Positions 34,705-47,534 of a DNA stretch of 64,000 bases are shown piece after piece. The DNA is taken from positions 136,579,787-136,643,786 of the forward strand of contig NC_061121.1 in the NCBI RefSeq assembly GCF_002878395.1, written 5' to 3'. The position numbers and the translations under genes are program-made. Each line of letters begins with the position of its first letter. Position 1 is the first letter of the stretch. Origin of the DNA: Capsicum annuum. Its lineage: Eukaryota > Streptophyta > Magnoliopsida > Solanales > Solanaceae. The notes beneath the pieces were generated by a model that was not told the DNA's origin, did not search any database, and worked only from the letters and a program-made list of their open reading frames with translations.

Positions 34705-35951
34705 TTTACCTATCATAAGAAATACTAAACAAACAAAAAATGTAGCAAACAAGTTAAGTCTAGAAAAGAAAAAAAATCCTCACAAGCTCTTAAGCTCACA
34801 CCTTTGAAATATCACTTAATTGGTGTCACAAATGATGGTATCTCATTTACACTCCAATGAGATTATTCAGTACCAATTGTGGCATGAGGCTAGAATATAT
34901 TATTTTTTGTAACAAATCAAAGAATATGTACAGAATTGAACCAAGAAACTACAATGAATTACTAAAGATAAAACCACACAAAAAATGCTTAACACAAAAA
35001 AATAGATTCAAATAACTAATTCTACAATTAGTAGATGATTACTATTTGCTAATTAGTATTAGAATAAAGAAATACAACTAAGGAAACAAAGTAAAGAAAC
35101 TAAGAATCTGAAATTTAGAGCCTTAGGTCATTTTTGAAGGGTGGTGGTGCGGCAGCCACGTGGCAGCCTTGGATTGGGTGTTGGAATTGTTGAAATTTCA
35201 AAAACTTTTCTTTCCTTCAATTTGAATTGATCAATATTCAATTGGAAGAGTTGAATTTCAGTTTTAGAGGGAACAACAACAATAATTGGAGTTTTTTTAA
35301 AGTTTAAAAGGCCTCGACTTTCCTTTCACTTTTTGGCAAAAAACCTTTTGAAAGTCTTTGTCCCCCTTTTATCTTTGGTAAGTCTTGGGAAGACCCCGTT
35401 GTCCCTTTTAATAATTAGTATTATTGAAAGGATTTTGGTCCCCTATATTCTTTTGTAAAAGTCTTGGAATATGTTTCAAGACTAACAATAAGACACACTC
35501 TCTTTCTTTAATTTCTAAGATCAAACTCTCTCTTCAATAAGATATGAAGATGGTGAAGAACAACAAGAACACATCCTTGGAAATTGGAAATACTAGGTTC
35601 ACGTTGGACCCTCAAATATCAAAAACACATGTTCAAGTTTAAATCCTCAACAACAAACATTAACAACACTTTTTCAAGCCACCAATCCTCAACAAAACAA
35701 CACACGTTCAAGAACAACTCAGATTTAGCTCAAAATTCAGATCTAGACTCTATTAGTGTTAGTGAAAAAGGACCTAACAATAGAAACAACCAAAAAACAT
35801 ACAAATCTCATCGATCTAGGCTCAAATTTTTGGCCAAAGCACCAAAATGGATCAAATTGTTTCTTTTTAGATGCTTTGGTTTTCAACACTTTTTTTTATT
35901 TTCAAGTTAACAAGCCCAAGTTTTATTTTGCAGGAACATAATCAAACCTTT

Positions 35952-35962
35952 ATCTGACACCA
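35952..35962 (-). other. Primer binding site of element Y
   Basis: TGGTGTCAGAT, two bases after the LTR end (TATCA), one or two changes from TGGTATCAGAGC, the common site for initiator Met-tRNA priming in plant LTR elements. It is more decayed in copy A. Confidence 0.8.
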
Positions 35963-36013
35963 AATGATACAAACCAGCGAACAATAGACACAAAACCATC
36001 CAACAACACAATC

Positions 36014-39000
36014 CAGTTATATGAAACTATTATGGTATTGGTAAGATCTTTTATTTTGTATGGATTGCCACATATATGGTCGTGAATCCACCTTTCATGT
36101 TGTAAAGTAATAAATTTATGGTTTTTTGTGTTGATAGAGCTTTGATTTTTTATGGAGTGTTGCTTATATGAATGTGGAACCTCCTATCATGTTTGAAAAT
36201 TTAGAGCTCTATAATTATTCCCTACCTAATATTGCTTGTGGTTTAATTTATTGCCCCGCTTTCCCTATCTATTTTTAAGTGGCACGCCATACGAAATTAA
36301 ATTTGTATGAATATCACAAACCATAGAGTTCTAATTTTCTAACATGAAAGGAGGATTCACGAACATATAAGCGACACACCATGCAAAATCAAAGCCTTTA
36401 TCAACACCACAATAACTTTCTTACAACTAGGGCTATGCATCCACTAACCTTAAAAGATGGTATGCCATGAACAAAGAATTCTCAACCTTCAATGAGATGG
36501 CTTGACTTTTGTAGTCTTAAAACATAATAAATCTTTAGGACGATCAATAACACAACTATTCCATATAATACACACACAAGATTTTTACGGTATTCCCATG
36601 GACTTTAGCGCCCTTAATAGTCTAAGAAACAAAGTTTTACCTAAATTCAAATTAACAATATTTATATAAAATTAAATAACACAAATTGGAAATCTATTTT
36701 GTTGACCATGAAAATTTCATTTCATAAACACGGAAAGTACTTAGAAATCTATATTGAATGGACATAGATAATTTCACATAATAAAAATAGAAATATCTTT
36801 AGAAGGATATTTTGTAATAACAATAAGTAAATTTTTCTATCTGAGTCTTTCCTTACCCTACTAATTCAACCTAGAGAATCATAGTACCTATCCCTTCAGA
36901 AGAGAGGAGCAAGAAAGAGAACTTAGACATCAAACATTTATACTTATAATAGGAAACATTACAAGAGAGGGTTTATGTGGATAAGATGAAGATATCCACC
37001 TAAAGACCTATGCTTCCTTTATAGAAAAATGAATCCCTAATATAAATAGACTAAAATAAAATACACTACCACCCATGTCGCCCACTATTCTTAAATTAGT
37101 AAAGCCCTATTATAGCACACACTTTTTTGAGGTATTTATATCCTACATTATTCAAATAGGGCCCCACAAATATGTGATGAATCCAAATATAAAAAACAAA
37201 TATATTCTTATCATGGGACAACATGTGCAAGTAGGTAACTTAGTAGATTGTTGTCAGCTTAAAAGCAGGTTGATAAACAATTAGTAAGCAAACAATTTTA
37301 AGAGGGTAACTATCTAAGTGGGTTTTGTGGTAAACTTGGGTAGGTGGTGAGTGGTAATTTCTTGGACATGTCATCTGGCGTCTTCTTTCCTTGCATTGCT
37401 TGATGGTGTTTGAAATGAGCTTGAATATCCTTCTTCCATCCACCATTCAACACTGTGTTTTTGCTTACGGCATTGGTGGTCCTCCAAGCTTCATTTTAGG
37501 GACCTAGTAAAGTAACCCTTCCTATTAAATAAACCTTTGTATTCTATTGTAGAACATTTAGCCATATACTTTTGATGGAATCAATGACTTCATCTCTTGT
37601 GATTTCATAAAGAGTTTGATATTTATTTGTTTCTCATTGTACCTCATTATAGTGGGGATGATCATTGGTGTAGTTCCAGGTTCCCCATTTCTCTGGCCAT
37701 ATTTATTTGAATGAATATGTTTATCTTGAAGAAGAAGCATTGTGCTTTATAGTATTTCTCTTCTGAGGATAGGATTGACATAGGAAATTTCTAGAATAGT
37801 GAAATTTTTGGCTAAGTTTACATGTCATGGTTCATGATTCCCACCGAATAACATATCATGAATACCATTGCATCATAAAATTATTTGAAGAATCAAACCT
37901 AGTATTGTCATGTCTTGAACAACAAAATGCACCTTTTTCAGAGCTGGTTAGATTCGATCAAAATACTAAAAGGAATCATACTTGAACTCTAGGAGGATAT
38001 AGTATTGGTGAGACAAGAGCTATAATAACCATAAAATCTCTAATGAGAAGTCATTGGCTGGTTCAATGAATAGATGGAAGAATGTAAATCTGGATGTACT
38101 ATAAGAAACTTAAATATTGATCCTCTATATTTTCTAAACACTTGAAGCTCATAGAAAGTTTTTCTTTCTAAAAGAATAGATGGATCGATATTATTCACAT
38201 ACTTGTGTAAAAAATTTAAGGGTAGTCTATTATTTTTGAAGATAGAAGACCTGATGAGTTAAGCATGAGAATCTGACAAGTCTACTTTTCATTGACTTCT
38301 CCTGCACTGGATATCAGGTAGAGATTATTTGCATAGATTTGGTCTGATTCTTCATATACATTTATGTAGAAGAGGGTCCCCTCTACTAGCTTCTCCTTGA
38401 GTGAGAAGGCCAATTTGAGATTGTCCTCTTTGCTTAGATAGATAATTGTGTGATCGGCTTTCCTTTCAATAAGATGTACTGAGTGCTTTGACTTTTTTGC
38501 CTATGGACACTTCTTTGAAAATGACCAGGATTTCTGTAGAAGAAGCGTCCATTTTCTTTCTTGTAGTTTATTAAGCTTCTTTTTTTAAAGTACCTAGTGC
38601 ATATAAAAATCTTTGCCCTATTTTCTGGAGGGCATGGTAGATTAAACCTCCTAAATTGTAGTTTTTTCTTAGACCTCACATGATGGCTTAAGTATGGGCA
38701 ATTGGATTTAGTGATGAGATTGTTCTAGTTGCATGGTTGATCAAGAGTTGGGTTGTTCTAGATGATCTTCTTTGGTATAGATCACATCGTGTATATGTTG
38801 TCAAAGGCTTAGAAGAGGTCCTTCTTGATGTAGCCTACTTGTGGGATTGTTATTGATTTGTACTTTTCCTTCACAATTTATATTGGAGGCCTGCTAGCAT
38901 TGTCAACAGTGATGATACAAAGGCTTTATTTTTGCTGGGGTCTCCTTCTATATTGAAGTAAATCTTTGCCATCTTTTAGAACTATATTTCGATAACATAA

Positions 39001-40616
39001 CTATAGAATGATAAGAACTTTATCTTGAGTAGCTTCCTATGCATCTTTTTATATATTTGACATGAACTCTACAGAAGACCTCCTGTATTATCTTAGTAAC
39101 AAACGTAAAATCTTGGGATGTAAGATAAGTGTTCTTATCAATAAACCCAACTGTGTTATATGAATCTCTATGGATTCTAGAAAATCTAGAGAAAAAAATC
39201 TAAAATTATCATATATTTCTTTCATTTAACAAGATTCTTCATCGCTATTCAATTTTTTAAGTCTTAAATCCTTTGGGACCATATTGAAATTTTAATGCCA
39301 TCAAGAATATGGAATCCAGTTCTAATGGTTTTCATCTTAATTTTTATTTGTTCTGACCTTCTTTTCAAGATTGGATCATTCACCATCTTACCTTGGTAAT
39401 CGACTACTTGAGAGGCCTCTGTCTCTTTTGAATAATTTGTGGATATGGGTGGATAGTCTTCCTTAGGATATCTAGGAGTGTTTTCAACATATTCTTAAGA
39501 ATCAACTAAGTCCTCATTTTCTTTAATGTATCTATTAGCTAGAAAACTTTCACCGGTGTCTAAATATCCATCTGAAGAGTCTTCATCGGATGAGCACTCC
39601 CTTTCTCTGGGTTTAATAGCATCAATGCCAAGAATATCTTTATTGTATTTCATGTATTCTTCTATAGGATCTGTGTCATCCATGGCCTATAGGTAGGGAA
39701 TGGGTTGTCATTCGTCTCTAAGCCTTACAAATTTATAACAACTTGATCTGTAAGTATCAAGCTAGTGGATGGATTTGACAAATCATAATATTGTGAAAAC
39801 CAATTATGATTAAGAAGACCATCTTTTTGAAAGGCATTCTATTCCTTGTCTTTGTATGAGTTTTGGGTTCATGGATTGTCAAGTCATCAGTTGGGAAGGC
39901 AATCACTTTGCCCGATTTCATCTTGGTTTGTTTGTCTTTGTCTATTTTTCCAAATTCCATATTTTATTTGGACTGTTTATGGGTTGCATCAGCTTTATTT
40001 CTTGAAGCTATGACATTCTTTATTTCCCATACGCACTTATAAATGTCAAACTCTTATTTATTGTGAGTCCTTAGAGAGAAAGTCATGGGCAAAGGATAAC
40101 TAAAATGGATAATGGGAAAACTATAGCTCATCTTTAGTGAATTGTACATCTGTGGCAACATAGGGAATAAAGTTAGCTTTGGTAGTGAGCTCTTGGTTCT
40201 TGATGTTCTAAGCTTTCAAGTGTTGGATTTTTTGTTTTGGACAAACCATCTCTTTTTGTTACTGGTCAAAAAAATATGATAGTGAGGTGACTGGTAGACA
40301 TATATCATACTACAAGGTTCGAAGTTTGATCTCTAATTATCAGATAAGTCCAAAATATTCAGTAAATGTTTGTTTTACTTTTTTCAAAAGTGCTTGGGGA
40401 TTTGGACAATCTTATTTTATATGTTGGTAAGATTTTTAGGGTATTGGATTATTTTGGATCGCATCCTAATTTATAATATGGCATTTGTAGATTTGTAATT
40501 GAGAGTTGCTTATGTATTGCTCAGGGGTATTTTCTCACCATTTAGTAGGATAACATTATTTGCTGGTATTTTTTTGAGCTTGACTCAATTATCCTTTCCA
40601 AATGGTTTAACTGGTT
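36014..40616 (-). mobile_element. Element Z, minus copy in segment B, with part of the inverted repeat
   Basis: Equivalent of 10147-14760 in copy A. 36014-36160 keeps the inner 150 bases of the left arm; 36281-36640 is the right arm. The promoter region lies at about 36640-37450 and coding remnants at 37450-40600. The LINE begins at 40617 without its tail: a small deletion joins GGTTTAACTGGTTGG directly to LINE 3' sequence. Confidence 0.57.
38434..39970 (-). pseudogene. Z gag/coat-like polyprotein remnant, segment B
   Basis: Minus-strand order: 39960-39757 (MEFGKIDKDKQTKMKSGKVI, FPTDDLTIHEPKTHTKTRN), 39683-39495 (MDDTDPIEEYMKYNKDILGI, CSSDEDSSDGYLDTGESFLA), then gag-core remnants, and 38679-38434 (SKKKLQFRRFNLPCPPENRA, FKKRSLINYKKENGRFFYRN, PGHFQRSVHR). 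The last piece is a zinc-knuckle region in which G-H-F is kept but the cysteines are not. An acidic Ser-rich linker precedes the core. Same protein family as the plus copy. Confidence 0.58.
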
Positions 40617-41499
40617 GGCATTAGGCCCTTTATTACACAAAAAACATATTTATAAAGGAATAAAACAAAATTAACTAGACCAAGACTAGGCCAAAATCTA
40701 GCAAAAAAGAAAGCCTACCTACTACTTGTCTAAAAATAAAAAAAAAGAAATATCTAGACTTATTTAGGAAAGTAAGTCGATGGAGCAAATGAGACAATGC
40801 ATTACCTTATTCGATATGACCGCTGGAGAAGTTGAGCTGCTTGAGCTGAGTTCAAGACACTCTTAAATAAAATCACAAGCTATGTGCCCTTTCCTCTTCC
40901 TTTATCAATAGTAATATTTATTTTGTAGGCAATCGTTGCATCTTTCTAAGACAATCCTTTGGTAGAAACACTGAGGCAGCCTCATATCTCATCGGTGCCA
41001 TGCTTTTTTCCAATTCATGAAGTGTTCTTGTAGCTTGATACTCAGTCTAGTGATTGCTACTTCTGCATGTACTTCTATTGTAAAGAAAATTATTGAGGTT
41101 ATTTAACCATTATTATTGTAATTTCATATCTTTTTCACATTTATTCTGATCCCTCTTTGGTGAGATGAACCTCAATCAAAGTTAATACCACCAGCAAAAT
41201 ATTAATTAAATTTCATGCGAAAACCTATGAGATGATATTTTATTTTCTATAATTATTTTTCTCAATCTTTAGGTAAATTATACATAGTCTCTAGCTTTGT
41301 GTTGTTTCTTGTGTGCTGATCTCTTTAACCTTCTGAATTATCCCACTCTCTCTCAGTTTGCAACTGAAACTTTAATTTTATTTGTAAATCTTATACATGG
41401 AATCTAGCTTTTATCTACTAGTAAAATTTCTTGTTCTTAGAGTGGTAGCTCCTGATTATTGTGATAAGTCATTGTACCTACTAAATGAACCAAATTGTT

Positions 41500-44400
41500 A
41501 GCTAAAAATTCTGCAAGCTGATTTCCCTCTCTATAGTTATGCTTGACCTATGCTTCCCCCTTATTTCTCAAATATTTAATCAACTCAACCTCCACACTAA
41601 TTATTCATGGATAATCCCAGTCCTCATAGTCTCCAATATAAGTGGTAGCATCCTATTTTCCACAAAACACTTCAAACCCTCCAGGATGGCTAAAGTCTCA
41701 GCCTTACAACAAGTAGTATAGGGATCACACTTCGATTCAACATGAATTAAATCATCTTGGCAATCCCTTAAACAAAATACAATAGCGTTATAATATATGT
41801 AGTTTTTTACTAACGGACCAATATTGCATTCTTAGTAACATCTAGGTGGTGAATCCCATCTACTACCCGAGAATTTCTCCTCCCAACAATCTTGTTGTTC
41901 TCAACTTTATCAATTAATAATGGCCTGCTACTAGGGAGATCTGCTACTGTAGGGGACCAGTCATTGCAAAAAGGTACAACTTCTAATTAACATCATGAAT
42001 TACCCTATGCCTCGACATACTTCTTCCATTAAAAATACAGTTTCTTCTCTTCCATAATAGCCAAAAAATGAAAACTCGGGCTGCTTATATTAATGGTTTA
42101 ATCCAAGGTGAACTTTCTACTTAGAACCACATATTGATTGACTGATTAATATGAATAAAATTCCCTTGAAAGCCTGCAATATTTATATAAATTCACCTTA
42201 TGTTATAAGCTAATTCTCTAGTAAGAAATAGATGCTCCAGAGTCTCAATTTGAGATATATCACGTCTACACCCGAAAGCCATATACACTCTATTTCTAGC
42301 AAAAACATCATCTACTTGGTATCTTTTTCATTAAAATTCTCTAGGTAAAAAAGTAAATTTAAATAGAACACCTGACTGCCACATCTGTTTAAAAACCAAT
42401 GCTCCTTCTCCTTATGTCTTTTGAATTGCCAAGAACTTTTAATAGTAAATTTACCATTATCAGTTAGAAACCATAAAACTTTTTCCCTTACATATTAGTG
42501 AAGTCTTCTATGATATTCCTTCAAAATCTGGTTAATTAATTGCATTGGCAGTTATTGTTTGAGAAACACAACACTCCATGCTTCATTCATGTAAAATAGC
42601 CTCACTAATATGTTGAATGTACTATTTTTTAGTGGTACTATCTAATACAGAAGACTCAATTTAGTCTAGTTACCATACCTAAAGCTTGTTGTACCATTCT
42701 TCAGTTCTCAATAGATTAGATTCTTTATTCATGCCTAGCTTCCAACATCTTCTTCAAAAATTGTGATCCCTCTCTCTATATGACTATAGTAGGAATTTTA
42801 TAACAATATATGTTCTACAAAAATGTGGACAATTCCACCACAATTTGGCAAGTAAAGCATCAAAGATTTCAAATAAAGATTTGAAACTCCTTCTTCTACT
42901 TTAGGTAAACGTATCTTTGACCAGGCTCTCCAATATCTACATCTCTCTTCATCCTTATTACCCCAAGCCACCTAAAAAATATCCTATTTATCTAAAGAAT
43001 AGTATATTTGGTAGGTTCCATGACCAACAACAAATAAAGTGTCATGATTTTTAAGGCATTACGGATCATAATAACCTTTCCACCATATGATATAAGATTC
43101 GCTTTCCAATGCTAAAGATTGTCTCAAATATTTTTTTATAAGTTAATTATAATAAGATATCCTCTTACTAATATGGAATATAGGGCATTCTAAGTATATA
43201 AAAAGAAAGTTACCTCTACAGAATCTAGTTTTAGCAGCTACTTCGTGGATCCGATTTTCACTAACTTCTGATGTATATAGAAAAAAGATTTATCAACATT
43301 TAATTTCTAGCTGGAAATTCTTTCATACTAATGTAAAGTTGATTTAATCATATCTAATGATGTAGAATTAGTATAGGTGAAGATGATTTTGTCATATGCA
43401 TAGGCTAAGTGGTTTGTCTTATCTCTTTATCTAGGCATACAGAATCCGCTATGATTATCATCTTTCATAATTGCATTAAGAGCCCTAGAAAAAACCTTTA
43501 CAAAAATGATAAGCAAAGTTGGAGGTAGTGGATATCCTTGCTTGACACCTCTTGTAGAGTGAAAGAATCCTCTTGATTTTCCATTGAACTAAATTAAGTA
43601 CCAATAATTAGCAAACAGCCTCCAGATCATATCAATATTCTTTTCCTTGATGTCCATTTTTCTGAGAACGTGTATGATAAATCAATATGAAACTCTGTCA
43701 TATGACTTGGCCATTTCTAATTTATCACCACATTAGCATAATTCCCTCTTAATCTAATATTTGTGACAATCTCCTGGGTTAGTAAAATATTTTCCACAAT
43801 ACCTCTTCCTATTAAATCAAGATTGATTAGGGGAAATAAGTTATGGTAACAAACCTTCAATCCTATCATGAATAACTCTTAAAATAACCTTATGGATAAA
43901 GTTACTCAAGCCTACGGGCCTAAGATATGCAAAAGTGTTAGTATCTCCTTCTTACATAATTAAACAAGATTCGACTGAGTGATTGTCTTAGGGAGTGTGC
44001 ATCCTTGAAAAAATCTTTATCTATTCTTATAATATCTTTATCTATAATTTCTTAACAAGTATGATAAAATAATCTTGGTAGACCATCAGGACCATATGCA
44101 CCAATCCCTTTCAGTATAAAAAGAGATTTTTTTATTTCCTCCTTGTCTGGATCGCTGTATAAGAACTCATTAGTGTCTACTAAAATCATATTTGGGATAT
44201 GATCTAGAAAGCTACTGTCTGAAGATCCGTCCATACGAGTAAGTTGTTTCTGGTAGAATGAAACAACTTGTTAGCCTATCAATTTTTCATCCTACAACCA
44301 TTGACCTTCCTTATTTTTAATAATTTTGATCTATAATGTTTTTCTAATCCCTTTTAATAGATTATGAAAAAATTTAGTGTTTTTGTCTCCTTTTCTTAAC

Positions 44401-45350
44401 AAGTTTAGTCCTATTTTTTGCTTCCAAAATTCTTCTTCTAGATGAAAATACCTTTTTAGCTCTACTTGTGCCTGGTGAAGTACTTCCATATCTAGCTATC
44501 GGTGGCTCCTCAAATAATTGCTCCTATATTTTAAAACCTCATCTCTAATAATCATGTCTTTGAAGATGTCACCAAGTATAATCCTTCTCCAGCTAGATAA
44601 TTCCTTCTTAATCTTTTTTATTTTCTAGTTGAATCTGTAAAAATAGTTTCTTTCCTCTTCACAACTCCAATTGGTTCTTATAATTTCTATAAACCCTTTA
44701 TTTTCTATCCAAAAATTAATTATTTGAAGTGTTTATAGAGATACTGGTAATTTTTTATTTTAAACAACATTTGGGCATGGTCAGATCTTGTTCTTGTCAA
44801 GTCTTCCACTTCAACTTCTTCATATCATTCTTGCCATTATTAGCATATGACTATTCTATCCAATCTCTTAAAAATATAGTCTAGACCATCTCTCTTATTC
44901 AATCATGTGAAAGGAATTCCATTAAACACAGTTATAAAGAGTTCACAAAAGTTTAAATCGAATGTAAAATCTTCACATTCATTTGGTGGTACTAGTACAC
45001 CTTAAATTTCCTCCTCTTTATTCATAATAACATTAAAATCTCCACGAACAAGCTAAGGAAAATTAATTACATTAGCTAACCAGTATATAGATTCCCACCG
45101 CTACAACCTTTTTATTTCTATGTATTTAGCATAAACAAAAGTGGTATAACAAAATTTTCAATTATTGGATAATTTTAAAGTAGTATATTGTTCTAAGTCC
45201 ATGATAACTTTAACCCCAATATTATTATCTATAATAATTAGTATTTTTTGCCATTACTATTTTTACTGGCATACTCCATGTCGAATTTTCTATTATACTT
45301 CCCCATCTAGTTAGGTCTTTAAAAATGCCTCAAAAGAACTATAAAGCTAA
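41500..45350 (-). pseudogene. LINE ORF2, copy B
   Basis: Minus-strand blocks in order: endonuclease remnants (about 45340-44800), the linker NFWIENKGFIEIIRTNW, SSWRRIILGDIFKD, FWKQKIGLNLLRKGDKNTKF, then the open stretch 44234-44052 (MILVDTNEFLYSDPDKEEIK, KSLFILKGIGAYGPDGLPRL), MENILLTQ-type residues (about 43800), and the palm with HLAYAYDKIIFTYTNS near 43410. The catalytic YADD is YAYD, so the first Asp is lost. Zinc-binding and RNase H remnants follow (42400-41500). Stops and shifts throughout; a pseudogene. Confidence 0.82.
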
Positions 45351-45449
45351 ATCTATGATGTGTATAAAGGATTTGGACTGTGTTAAAATCTTGGTGAGTT
45401 TTAGCAAATCTAATGTTTCATATGAACCTTTTCAGCATTGATTATGTGT

Positions 45450-47345
45450 TGATTTGTTGGCTGCCCTCCTTATTTGAACCCTAGAAGGTAATAAATTTTC
45501 AAAGGTATCTTGTTTCCTACTTCTTAGACTTCTCTTTTGTCTTGGTGAGACTTTATCCTTGTTTACTTCATTGGCAAAATTCTCCTATTTCCTTATTGTT
45601 GCATGTTCATCTGCATTCAAATCATGGGGCACAATGGCATGAAATTTGTTACTTAGAGACACTTCCTTTCTATGATCTTCATTTTAATCATTATTCCCTA
45701 AGGTAGAATTGGAAAGATACTCTAACTTTTGAACCTTTTCTATCATATAAATTTTATCGTATTCTTTATTATTGTTGGTAATTTCTACCTATTCTTCTCC
45801 ATCTTGTACAACCCATATTTGAGCAATGTGCATGGGAACTAAAATAATTTTGTTAGATTGAACCTCACCCTTTTGAGCTCTAGCCATAATTAATCAATTT
45901 TTATCTCTTTATTTTTCCACTTGTGTTCCTTTTTTCATATCATACTCTCCATAGATATACTTTATATCATCATATTCCTCTTCTGCTCTATCACCCTATT
46001 TCCCACAGATAAAATCAGAAGTTCCAGGAGTTAAGATAACACTCTTTCCATTATTTATATACAAAACATTTTTTGTTGGGGTTTTTCTTTCTGGTGATTT
46101 ATAATTTCTCTAACTTGGCGAGTCATTCTTGTCACTATTTTGGTGTATTTAGTTTTTTGAGCTATATACTTGTGTTGGTTTCCACTAATTATGTTAGGTC
46201 TTCAAAAATATTATGAGTCTTGATTTGTTTACTTGAATTTTGTTTCTTAGGAGAATTTTGGAGACTACATTCCTTGTTTACCATTGTTTCTACCATCTTA
46301 CTTTTTATCACTTTCGATATTTCAAGATCACCAACAATTCTTCCATTGGTCAACATCTTTGGAGGAAAATCATTTCTTTGTTCCTGGTTCTACCGTTTAA
46401 GAGGATATGATATCTTGCTGCTTTGTTGTATTTGTAGGACTTAATTTAGGTTGCAGGTATTTTCCATGTTATGCCCTTGTAGTTTACATTTAAAATAGAA
46501 CATAGGTAGATGATCATAGTGAATTTTAACCTATATAATCCAACTATATGTAGTTTTGTCATTGTAAATCTCTCTATTAATATTTTTAGGTAAGTTTGCA
46601 TCGAGGACCACCATCACTTTGACCTTAGCACAACCAGTTTGGGTTTTACTTATGGTTGCCATGTCCAGCTGAAATTGTTTGCCTTTAGCTAAGACAAGGT
46701 AAACAAGGTCTCTTTGACAAAAAAATTTGGTTCTAAATTAGTGAATGAAATCGAAGTAGTGGCTTGTGTTGTTTCTTTGTCAACTCTAAATATGGAATCA
46801 AATATTAATGGCCTCATCTGAAAAAAAATCCCATTCTTTTTCTTTGTATAATATGTGTTTCATTGATAAAGTATTCTAATAGAAAGCATTTGATAAGAAT
46901 GTGCCTATTTCTTAAATCTTCCATTTGGCAAGCACCTTTGATGCCTATTTGTCTTGGTAATCACTTCCTTATAATATTTATGTTTGTCCATCTTTGGGAA
47001 ATTTCCAAATAATCGTAAACTATAATTTTTCTATAATTTTCATGCATGAGACTTCTTCTTATGTCCATTTTATGCAAGAAATACCATGAAATAGTTCCCC
47101 TATCTTTATAGGTATATGTTCAATTGTGTCATTGGTTGGAGTAAATCCTTTGTTCAACATTAAATGATTGAACAATGTCCCATAGTTTAAAGGAGTACGT
47201 GTGGGAGAGCTGCCACACTTAACACAGTGCTTTGGTTCTTCAAATCTACATCTTTAGTGCTTACTTTCCATGGGAGAGTAGGGAATTCAATTTTAGGAAA
47301 TTATGTTAGAGTGTCCTCTCTGACGGCATCGCAGGGTTAGGCTAA
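45450..47345 (-). pseudogene. LINE ORF1 (DUF4283-type), copy B
   Basis: Keeps the block missing from copy A: PLIFDSIFRVDKETTQATTS, ISFTNLEPNFFVKETLFTLS, then KQFQLDMATISKTQTGCAKV and KVMVVLDANLPKN. This is the DUF4283 core of plant L1 ORF1 proteins; a CCHC knuckle remnant follows. Stops make it non-functional. Confidence 0.78.
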
Positions 47346-47512
47346 GATGGCGGTTACCATCATTGATTTTTTTGGTTATGAAATAACCAAAAAAAGTTTG
47401 CAATAAGTATTAGTGTAGAGGACATCATGAACATGTTGGTTCTATGCTTATTTTTTGTGTGATTTTATTACACGATGTAGTAGGTGAGATATCATCTTGG
47501 CACATATTACGG

Positions 47513-47534
47513 TGAGTGGTAAATTTACCACTCA
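47513..47534. other. 22-base perfect palindrome at the W 5' border, copy B
   Basis: Identical to 20728-20749, although neighbouring bases differ between copies. Confidence 0.8.

Larger units (their letters stand above)
32654..36013 (-). mobile_element. Element Y, copy B: complete 3' end, truncated 5' LTR
   Basis: Read on the minus strand: a 49-base remnant of the 5' LTR (36013-35965), primer site (35962-35952), leader (35950-34705), orphan ORF (34704-33200), polypurine tract (33315-33303) and 3' LTR (33302-32654). These are the textbook parts of an LTR retrotransposon but with no pol gene. Deletion at 36013/36014 removed most of the 5' LTR. Confidence 0.87.
40617..47380 (-). mobile_element. 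LINE (L1-type) retrotransposon, copy B
   Basis: Minus-strand equivalent of 14795-20640 but about 0.9 kb longer, because it keeps reverse transcriptase palm sequence (42940-43645), about 100 bases near 44290-44390 and about 250 bases of ORF1 (46690-46930) that copy A has lost. The A-rich tail is deleted. It is the better of the two for recognising domains. Confidence 0.85.
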
